A stretch of 64,000 bases of DNA from contig OX359245.1 in assembly GCA_947179485.1 (NCBI GenBank), forward strand, positions 59,755,067 to 59,819,066. The letters run 5' to 3'. The notes under the pieces were generated by a model. The model had not been told where the DNA came from and searched no databases. It saw only the letters and a list, made by a program, of their open reading frames with translations. Made by a program: the position numbers and the translations under genes. Positions 57,272 through 64,000 of this stretch are shown here, one piece after another (positions within the stretch are counted from its first letter, which is position 1; every line of letters begins with the position of its first letter). Source of the stretch: Allacma fusca. Its lineage: Eukaryota; Arthropoda; Collembola; Symphypleona; Sminthuridae.

Positions 57272-57736
57272 TAGTGATGCCAATGGTCTGGTCTGATCCA
57301 GATTTTATGAAACTGGTCTGGTCCAAAGCGCAGACCAGACCATTGGTCTGGTCCAGTTTTCCGGACCAGACCAGTGGTCTGATCCAGTCATTCGGACCAG
57401 ACCAGACCAAAGACCATGGTCCGGACCATGGTCCAGAAAACCATTCAGAGCAATTGAATAATCACATTTTATCCAGTCAAATTTTTTTTATCCTCAGAAA
57501 TGACATTTCTAATTTTTTCCACAGGATTTCGTTAGCTCATAAATTTTTATTTTGCGTACTTTTGGGACCATGTTCCTGTGGTCTGGTCTGGTCTGGTCCT
57601 GAAGCTGGACCAATTGTATCTGGTCTGGTCCAAGTGTTAGACCAGACCGTACCAGACCATACAAGTCTAGGACCAGACCGGACCAGACCAATAACGGACC
57701 ATTATTAATGGTCCGGACCAGACCATTGGCATCCCT
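57272..57736. mobile_element. hAT-like transposon with GGTCTGG-rich ends at a deletion junction
   Basis: Left end TAGTGATGCCAATGGTCTGG, right end CCAGACCATTGGCATCCCT, giving an 18-base inverted match. Subterminal parts are arrays of GGTCTGGTCC/GGACCAGACC. The left flank matches block A to 12655 and the right flank matches the viral element from 15541, so 2.9 kb present in block A is missing here and no target duplication exists. An open frame across it (57274-57708) is a product of the repeat. Confidence 0.8.
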
Positions 57737-58011
57737 CTTCTTTTTGGCAGCAAGTTTGTCCAACTTTACACGGCCCTTTGCTGATTTTAGCATACCAGCA
57801 TCTTTGAGAGGTGTTGTCGCCTTTCTTTTATTCACTCTTGGATCAATCATTGGCTTGGTGGAATCATCAGTGGATATTTCAGGTGTTGATCCTGTAGACG
57901 AAGATGATGGGGAATATGATGTCTTAATGTTCATTGGTGTTACTGTAAGCCAATCCCAAGTACCACACACATCAATGCCAGTTTCCTCATGAATCACATT
58001 AGCTACAACTG
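57736..58011 (-). pseudogene. Zinc-ribbon gene exon 2, truncated
   Basis: Copy of the 5' part of the exon at 15818. It keeps the NAGNAG acceptor and the serine-rich and lysine-rich parts, then stops being viral at about 57736, before the CTLC/CGEC module. The frame runs on into the GGTCTGG transposon to 57509, which would give a chimeric tail. Confidence 0.75.
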
Positions 58012-58198
58012 CTGTTAAAAAAAGTAGATAATGTCTTCTCAATCATATTATGTTTGTACGCAGGGGCGAAGGAAGGGGCAGATAGGGGGTAAGGTTTGGG
58101 ACTTCCTGCGTCCCCTCCCTTTTTGCGGCCAAACCGTTACAGCTACGTGCGCGCGCGCCGCGGTAATCGCCTGCGGGGAAGCAATAACTTATGCTTAC
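58012..58198 (-). other. Intron of the zinc-ribbon gene, copy 2
   Basis: Same donor and acceptor as 15819-16005. Confidence 0.55.
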
Positions 58199-58253
58199 CA
58201 CTAATAGTTGAATCCATTTCCATAGACTGTTTATCCAGCGAAGCCTGAGCCAT
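58199..58253 (-). pseudogene. Zinc-ribbon gene exon 1, copy 2
   Basis: Same 18-codon exon as 16006-16060, in a gene truncated downstream. Confidence 0.55.
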
Positions 58254-58503
58254 TATTTCCAACGTCTTGGGTTATGAATGCACAATGTTTATGAAGGAAT
58301 AAAGATAGCAGAGTATTAATTGAAATAGTCAGAAAGAACAGAAAAATTGGGAGTAAAATTCGAATGTCCATAAATGTATTTATGAAAACAAGTGGATGAG
58401 AGAATATGGAAGAATGGTTCATGATTAATAGAGAAAAGCAGCATTTATACTTGTAAAAGTGAATGTAAGATTTATTTATAATTTTTAAACAAACGTTTTA
58501 AAT

Positions 58504-58989
58504 CTATTTACATTCACCATCTAGAGTATCATTACTTTCTAAAATTTTACCGTCTCTTTTAGCAATACGTTCTTCAGTCTGCGCCATACAGCTGGATAAC
58601 GTTTCATAAAGTTCATCAACATCGGCATGTACGACATTGTAGTAATACACAAGGTTACTAATAACTTCAGCGGTTTGGTTTACTTTGAAGTTCATCCGCA
58701 TCTTGGTTCCATTGAGGCAGAGTCTTGAAATATTCATGAATACACGCTTTGTTCCTTCTCCGGCCTTTGAGAACCAAACTTTTGGGCGGTGCGGGTCCAT
58801 TGGATTTCCATGAATGCGAAATGTTGGTTTCTTAGGTCCTCTAAGTTTTCCAACGCCACCGGCGACATCTCCGGAATCGATATCCATGTTATCCAAGGAT
58901 ATTCCACTCTCAGATCCTCCAATAGATGTAGTTTCAGCAGTGGAGTTACCTTCCACAGCATTAATACAATGTTTGATTTCAGTGTCCAT
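58504..58989 (-). CDS. Unknown Polinton protein, copy 2
   Basis: Protein identical to that of 16311-16796, with the same leader intron signals (59006-59091) and the TATA box at 59171-59177. Complete identity in two copies whose other genes have accumulated lesions is notable, though the gene is short. Confidence 0.6.
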   Translation of the reverse strand: MDTEIKHCINAVEGNSTAETTSIGGSESGISLDNMDIDSGDVAGGVGKLRGPKKPTFRIHGNPMDPHRPKVWFSKAGEGTKRVFMNISRLCLNGTKMRMNFKVNQTAEVISNLVYYYNVVHADVDELYETLSSCMAQTEERIAKRDGKILESNDTLDGECK

Positions 58990-59170
58990 GGTCTTGTTGA
59001 ATTTTCTGAAAACTTTTAACATTGAAAATAAAAATTGGAAAGTTTTCAAAACACAAGCGGGACCAGCCATGATAATCAAAATTAAACTTACCAAAATTTA
59101 TCCAAGAGTTTGGAAAGTCTAGGACAAGCTGTTGAGGATGAATGTAATTTTTTTAGAAATGTTCTCACCT

Positions 59171-59177
59171 TATATAG
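59171..59177 (-). promoter_or_regulatory. TATA box, copy 2
   Basis: Same CTATATAAGG as at 16978-16984. Confidence 0.5.
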
Positions 59178-59205
59178 TAGACCGGTGGTCCTGGTGATGA
59201 TTATG

Positions 59206-60138
59206 TCAATAGTTTACTTTAGAAAGTTCCTGCGCATAAAACCCTCCGTCCATGGGTTCATTATCCTCTGGATCAGTTAAATAAAACATTCTGGGATTGG
59301 AATTACCGATTCTATTGATAGTATATACTTCAGGGTGATAACGTTTGACATACCCTTTCTCAAATGTACTTTTATCGATAGAAATTAATACTCGGTCTCC
59401 AATGTTAAATTTTGGATTATTATACTTGTGAAGTTTCCTTTCTCCAAATAAATTATACCATACTTCCATCTCGTTCTTGGAATTTACCGAGCTTGGGGCA
59501 AACTTAGTACTTGAATGTACTGTATTATTGTAATTTTGAACCAGCTTAGGTAAAACATGTATAAACTTGTAACTACCCTTATGTTGGACATATCTACTTA
59601 TTTTTTCCATAATAGTTCTGTTAAATCGTTAGACTATACATGCCTTAAGCTCTGATTGAACATGGAAAATTCCAATTCCTTTTTCCACACAAAACTCTTT
59701 GAATTCCTTTTTAAATTCAGTTCCTTTATCGCATTGAATTCGTTGAGGAATTCTACCAGAGGACTTTAAAACGTTTTGAAACACTTTCAGTACATCTGCG
59801 CTTTTTTTTGACTTTAAAGGCTTTACAAATGCATATTTACTAAGGACATCAATAATACTAAGCATATATCTATAGTTATTATTGTGTTTTGAATATCTTG
59901 AGATTTCAATCAAGTCTATTACCCACTGTTCATCGATTCCATGTACATACACAATCCGTCTCTTAAACCTCTGTATAGCTGGATTATTTTCAGCATATGT
60001 AGGAATAGACTGAAGAACTTTTTCAATTGTGGATCTACATTCTCCACCCTTGTAGTGTTTCATAAAAGTATTAAGTCCTGAAAAACTCCCTCTAAATTTG
60101 GGATTCAAATACAGACGTTTAATTCTAGCCTCAGCCAT
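59206..60138 (-). pseudogene. Polinton integrase, copy 2, stop at the catalytic Glu
   Basis: ATG at 60138. The frame is intact through the first and second catalytic Asp (the homopolymer region that is frameshifted in copy 1 is in frame here). It ends at a TAA at about 59630 that replaces the GAA codon for the third catalytic residue (copy 1: IVERFNRT; here ACIV then stop). The remainder, including the chromo/SH3-like tail, is open from 59610 to 59206. Neither copy can make a complete integrase, but the lesions are different. Confidence 0.9.
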
Positions 60139-60239
60139 GACAGTGAGCAAGTAATCAAATAAATCATAAATGCCAATACACTAACTTATATTCATCATTG
60201 ACAAAGTTGCATTCATGAGTCCAACACCTACCTTTCAAA
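60139..60239. promoter_or_regulatory. Divergent promoter, copy 2
   Basis: Same 101-base head-to-head spacer as 17945-18045. Confidence 0.35.
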
Positions 60240-60557
60240 ATGAAGCGATTAATTGATAATAAAGTCTTTTTTCATAAATGCAAATCCAGGAAATGTGTAA
60301 AACGTGTCCTCAATAAGGCCACCAACGAAGAACTAAAAGCTTTGTCAGAATGCACCAAGAATTTCCTTTTAGGTAATGTTCCAGTCTCACGTGGCACAGT
60401 TGAAAAGCTGCGGCCCAACAAAAAGCATCTTCACAAGCTCTCATTAAAATCATCATCCTTTAAAAATAAACGTAAAGTTTTACAAAAAGGCGGTGGGTTC
60501 ATTATCCCGATCCTTGCAACATTGGCATCATCCCTAATATCTCAGTTTCTCCCGTAA
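60240..60557 (+). CDS. Small basic protein with hydrophobic C-terminus, copy 2
   Basis: 105 codons, intact, differing from 18046-18363 at three residues (Asn for Tyr, Lys for Thr, Ile for Phe). It keeps the KGGG junction and hydrophobic tail. The stop is one base before the next ATG. Confidence 0.7.
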   Translation: MKRLIDNKVFFHKCKSRKCVKRVLNKATNEELKALSECTKNFLLGNVPVSRGTVEKLRPNKKHLHKLSLKSSSFKNKRKVLQKGGGFIIPILATLASSLISQFLP

Positions 60558-60558
60558 G

Positions 60559-61674
60559 ATGGGGCGACGCATGAAACTAGTACCAGAGGCACATTATAAT
60601 CTAATGATGTCTGAGGCTAATTCTCATGGAACTTCTTCAAATATATTGGACTCTACAAAATTGCCTGATGATGTGAAACAAGCTTTATATGGTGAACATG
60701 CTAGATCCCTGAGACAAAAGAAACAGTATGAAGATAACAAACCACTTCTCGTAAAAATGATACATGACAAGTCCAAGCCTAAAAATTCCCAGCAGTATAG
60801 TTAAAATAAAGAAAATAATCGAACTGCCTGCCAACCAATCATTCAAACCCATGCAACTAGAAGACCGCCCAAACGAAAAATTTACGATGATTACGATTTT
60901 GATGATCATGAAGATGATTGTGATTATGATTTTGAAGAAATACCCAATCGACAAATAGTTACAAAGGTTGCAGATCATTGGCCAGACATCATAAATATTT
61001 CAAATAAATTACTTCCTCCCACCAAAAGGAAATTTTATGAAGATTATACTTTCGATGAATCATCTATCCCCAAAAGGCGATTATTTACAACGTTTTCGGA
61101 TCCACTATCATTGATTCGAAACAATATCGATACAACAAGAATTCCACCGAGTAAACGGAAATTTTATGAAGATTCCACATTCGATGAATCCCCTATACCT
61201 AAGAGACGACTATTTGCAAAGTTTTCAGAACCGGCTCCATTCATTCAAAACAATATCGATACAAGAAGAATTCCCGCGAGCAAACGAAAATTTTATGAAG
61301 ATTATACTTTTGATGAATCAACTTTACCCAAGAGGCGATTATTTACAAAGTTTTCAGAACCATTGCCGGATACTCACAATATTAATAATGATGCCGGTGA
61401 TAATCCAAGGGTATTACCCCCACCTGTTAAACCAACCAAGCCAATCAAATTAAAACGGTATATACTTACTGAAAAGAAGATTAAAACTGAAAAAATAATG
61501 AATCCATCCAAGCGTAAAACCTGCTATGGTGATGATGAAAACAATGATTCAGTAAGACCGAAATCAAAACGTAAAAAGATTTCTAAGACATTATGCATTG
61601 GGTGTGGTGGGGAAAATGGACAACATGGAAGTGGATGTAAAAAGAAAATTGTTATACGATGGAATAAGTATTAG
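60559..61674 (+). pseudogene. 43-residue-repeat protein, copy 2, nonsense at codon 82
   Basis: Homologue of 18365-19480 over the whole length with the reading frame otherwise preserved, but TTA (Leu82) has become TAA at about 60802-60804. The N-terminal module (residues 1-81) could still be made. Downstream the three repeats with FYED and PKRRLF remain, each with a few substitutions, and the C-terminal Cys cluster is kept. Confidence 0.85.
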
Positions 61675-61680
61675 TTTTAT

Positions 61681-62205
61681 TTATTTTGCAAACTCTGTAA
61701 CTGATTGATAAACATTCTTATTACAACAATTCGATTTTAATACATGTTTTTTGGAATTAATAAACATTAAAACATATTTGTCATTACGAACTAAGTCATT
61801 TGAAAATGAGCAGTACAAGTTCATGGGAGAGCAACGTCTGAGTCTCTTATACAAAAAATATAAAGCATAATTTCCACAAACTGTTGAACCCCAATTTTGC
61901 AACTGCTTTGTATTCTCTCTTATTCTAAGTTTACATTTCTTTGCAAACACATTGAATTCGTCAGCATAGTAATCTGTACCAAAACCATAAGAATCATAAA
62001 ATTCTAAGAAACTAGACTTATTATCTATATAAATAGCAACCAAATGATCCCCGGGCTTTGTGCTGGGATCTGAATTTACAACAAGGCATAATGGAAACTT
62101 ATTCAATTTTACATATTTCAATTCATCACATGATACTACATCAAACATTGCCCTTCTAGGCTTGCATATAACATGTAAATAATTATAAACTTGAGTTGTA
62201 TTCAT
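61681..62205 (-). CDS. Adenain-like cysteine protease, copy 2
   Basis: 174 codons. All four active-site positions are present: His in PGDHLVAIY, the acidic residue in EFYDSYG, Gln in LQNWGST, Cys in TVCGNYALYF; Gln to Cys spacing is seven, as in adenovirus protease. One oddity is Leu after the His, where copy 1 and adenain have Trp. The C-terminal end (SVTEFAK) looks ancestral; copy 1 has a two-base deletion there. The stop lies 7 bases from the convergent repeat-protein stop. The ATG overlaps the MCP stop. Confidence 0.85.
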   Translation of the reverse strand: MNTTQVYNYLHVICKPRRAMFDVVSCDELKYVKLNKFPLCLVVNSDPSTKPGDHLVAIYIDNKSSFLEFYDSYGFGTDYYADEFNVFAKKCKLRIRENTKQLQNWGSTVCGNYALYFLYKRLRRCSPMNLYCSFSNDLVRNDKYVLMFINSKKHVLKSNCCNKNVYQSVTEFAK

Positions 62206-63518
62206 TGCTGATTCTGCTGAGTGTAATCAGTATAAAATACAGATTTATTCTTGGTTTTCAAGATAGCTTGGGATTCTGTGTAACAGAGTGGAGTCAATGG
62301 TATAGCTGTGGCACCTCGAAAGCGAAGTTCGATTTTCAAATTTCCAAAACGAGGTACGGATCTGGCATCGACGATTGGTGAGATTTCATAGGCAAAGAGA
62401 GTCTTGTTATTCAAAAAGTCTGAAAGACTGTAGTCCATGCTAGCGTCCTTATTGTCAATCCCAATAGCTCTGTAGACATTACTTAGGGCTTCTTGTACAC
62501 GTAGACTGTTTTCTTGAAAGTCGACATCTAGCGGATAAGACTCGCAAGTGTCTCCATTAACAGAAACATTAATGTGGGTAAGTCCAAAGTCGCTAAATAC
62601 AAAAGGATTACTTGTGCAAGTTCCATTTAAGTTTGTACTTGGTAAAATTGCGAGTACCAATCGATCAGGAAGTTGCCCGCCCTTGAATACGCCCTCCTCT
62701 ATCCGTGTCAATGTCCCAATCGGTAATGAAAAGCTCTTGATATCAACCTTGTTTAAATATAGATTCGCCACATCTCCAGCCTCCCATAATCGAATATGAT
62801 CCAGAGCAGCAGCTGGAATGACTTTATGCCTGAGAATTTGTAGCTTAGCCTCCACTATTTGTAATTTGTAATGAGGCTGGTTAACAAGTGCCAAATCAGT
62901 ATGAACAGCAAAGTCTTCAGTTGAACGATAAAATACTACTTTCAAGTCTACTCCCGGTGGTAGGAAGTCTGGTTGGCAGAAAATGTCTGCATGGGGTCTT
63001 CCTATTACCTCGAAAACTTTACTACCCCGACTCAATGTCCATCGTTGATAATAGGACGATGTCACATTAGCATCAACGTTTGGAGGGTTATTATCTTTGA
63101 AATAACCCGCACATTGTGATTGAGTCTCATTGTACTCCTTTGAAAATAGTAACATCCGCTCAATTATTGATCGATATGGATAATAAGTATTTGTAGGGGA
63201 TATCAATGTTTCATTTAAATACACTGAACATTGAGAAAATATAGAGTGTAAAATATTGTTGACCGGAGCAACAACTATGTTGTCAGCATTGGCATTACCA
63301 TCAGAATCTAAAATTCTCATGCGTAAATACAGACGAGTCTTGCTAAGGTCAATATAATGGGCCTCTGTACTATTAACATTGAATGTTAATGGTACAGCAG
63401 TCTCAGATAAGGGACAATTTGGGAATACATCACAAGTTTGAGTTGTTTGAATTGACATATCGTAACCTACACGTTTAAAAATATCGAGTTCACTCCTCAA
63501 AAAATGATGCCCGGCCAT
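62202..63518 (-). CDS. Double-jelly-roll major capsid protein, copy 2
   Basis: 438 codons, full length, about nine substitutions from copy 1 (e.g. Val for Glu near residue 17, Lys for Thr and Tyr for His in the VDLxVVFxRS segment). Same overlaps with its neighbours (TAATG upstream, ATGA downstream). Confidence 0.93.
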   Translation of the reverse strand: MAGHHFLRSELDIFKRVGYDMSIQTTQTCDVFPNCPLSETAVPLTFNVNSTEAHYIDLSKTRLYLRMRILDSDGNANADNIVVAPVNNILHSIFSQCSVYLNETLISPTNTYYPYRSIIERMLLFSKEYNETQSQCAGYFKDNNPPNVDANVTSSYYQRWTLSRGSKVFEVIGRPHADIFCQPDFLPPGVDLKVVFYRSTEDFAVHTDLALVNQPHYKLQIVEAKLQILRHKVIPAAALDHIRLWEAGDVANLYLNKVDIKSFSLPIGTLTRIEEGVFKGGQLPDRLVLAILPSTNLNGTCTSNPFVFSDFGLTHINVSVNGDTCESYPLDVDFQENSLRVQEALSNVYRAIGIDNKDASMDYSLSDFLNNKTLFAYEISPIVDARSVPRFGNLKIELRFRGATAIPLTPLCYTESQAILKTKNKSVFYTDYTQQNQQ

Positions 63519-64000
63519 TATGAAAAAATGTTTCTAGAATTTCCCTTTTTTCTTTTTGGAGCACTCTTCTTAGTCTTTTTGGAAATATTTAGCTTCAGTA
63601 TTCCACGACCGTTTTTCTTTCCTCGTTTCTTAGCAGCCTTTTTTTCCCCTCGTCCAATTTTAGGTACACGTTTGATTTTCTTATATGGGTAGTTTTCCAC
63701 CTTGATCTTTCGCCTTACGTTTTCTTCCAAATCCAGAACCAGACTGAGACATTACATCCTGGCCAACTGCTTTAAGCGCATCAAGACCACGATCCTTAAG
63801 GGACTCGCTAAGGGGGCGACCACCCTCCAATACATCAAGCGCAACATTTTTTAAGGCTGTTTTAGCATGGGGGAGAAGGTATTTAGAAGCGAATGGTATA
63901 AGCCTTCGAGCAATTGACCCAAAGAAGGAGCCCAGTCCAGCACCCTTTTGACGAACTTGAGACCCCCTATTAAATAAAAGTCCTCCACCACCACCATATT
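63518..64000 (-). pseudogene. Minor capsid protein (pVI-like), copy 2, partial and frameshifted
   Basis: The gene continues beyond the window edge. Within it, a two-base deletion near 63690 (AACTACCC here against AACTTTACCC in copy 1) shifts the frame before the basic tail. The tail itself (KKIKRVPKIGRGEKKAAKK...) is in frame to the stop at 63518. Copy 1 lacks this deletion but has its own indels about 30 bases further on. Confidence 0.75.

Larger units (their letters stand above)
57736..64000. mobile_element. Polinton/adintovirus-like endogenous element, copy 2 (partial)
   Basis: Collinear with 15541-21800 at an offset near 42193-42196. The polymerase, the ATPase and the zinc module are missing at the left, and the window ends within the minor capsid gene. 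It shares the host flank of copy 1 (through 12655/57271), so it is a duplicate of the same insertion rather than an independent one. Confidence 0.93.

Noticed and set aside
57274-57708. 144-codon ORF
   Set aside because: It reads through the GGTCTGG array of a transposon; composition is set by the repeat and no family feature is seen.
57509-57740. Extension of the zinc-ribbon frame into the transposon
   Set aside because: Fortuitous read-through after the deletion junction; not an evolved fusion.
1-64000. tRNA or rRNA genes
   Set aside because: I saw no cloverleaf with A/B box sequences and no rRNA-like sequence, but a covariance search was not possible.

Overview
This is a eukaryotic (invertebrate) nuclear window: AT-rich, with large non-coding stretches, GT-AG introns, nested DNA transposons and segmental duplications. 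The recurring host gene encodes a WSD-type (wax ester synthase/diacylglycerol acyltransferase) O-acyltransferase. Such genes are multicopy in several arthropods, so an arthropod, possibly a springtail, is my best guess; this is inference from family knowledge, not a database result.

Layout. 1-12655 is host DNA (block A) with one acyltransferase first exon (5053-6316), an orphan acyltransferase last exon (12725-12873) and four hAT-like non-autonomous transposons. 13899-23983 is a Polinton/adintovirus-like endogenous element: a truncated protein-primed DNA polymerase, packaging ATPase, spliced zinc-ribbon protein, small spliced gene, retroviral-type integrase, small basic/hydrophobic protein, a 43-residue-repeat protein, adenain-like protease, double-jelly-roll major capsid protein, minor capsid protein, penton-like pieces and a BIR-like zinc protein. 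24000-26200 is non-coding. A second acyltransferase first exon lies at 26219-27482, followed by a 1.83-kb hAT-like element at 27796-29629. 28519-40995 and 40996-54640 are a nearly identical tandem duplication (12.48-kb unit), each with an acyltransferase first exon, penultimate exon and last exon; the second unit also has a 1.16-kb retroelement insertion. 54640-57271 repeats the right part of block A, and 57736-64000 is a second copy of the viral element, lacking the polymerase/ATPase end and cut by the window edge.

How it fits together. Both viral copies share the same host flank, so one integrated element was copied by segmental duplication and then each copy decayed independently: copy 1 has a frameshifted integrase and has lost the protease Cys and Gln; copy 2 has a stop codon in place of the third integrase acidic residue, a stop codon in the repeat protein, and a deletion of polymerase and ATPase. 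The major capsid gene is open over 438 codons in both. In block A the viral element lies between an acyltransferase first exon and a last exon on the same strand, i.e. apparently inside a host gene.

A second theme is a set of transposons with hAT-style ends (YAGNGNTG) and 8-bp target duplications, whose subterminal regions are each made of a different short degenerate motif (CTTGAA, AATCCC, CGGGT, GTTTTGTT, GGTCTGG). Several are supported by an empty allele of the same site elsewhere in the window.
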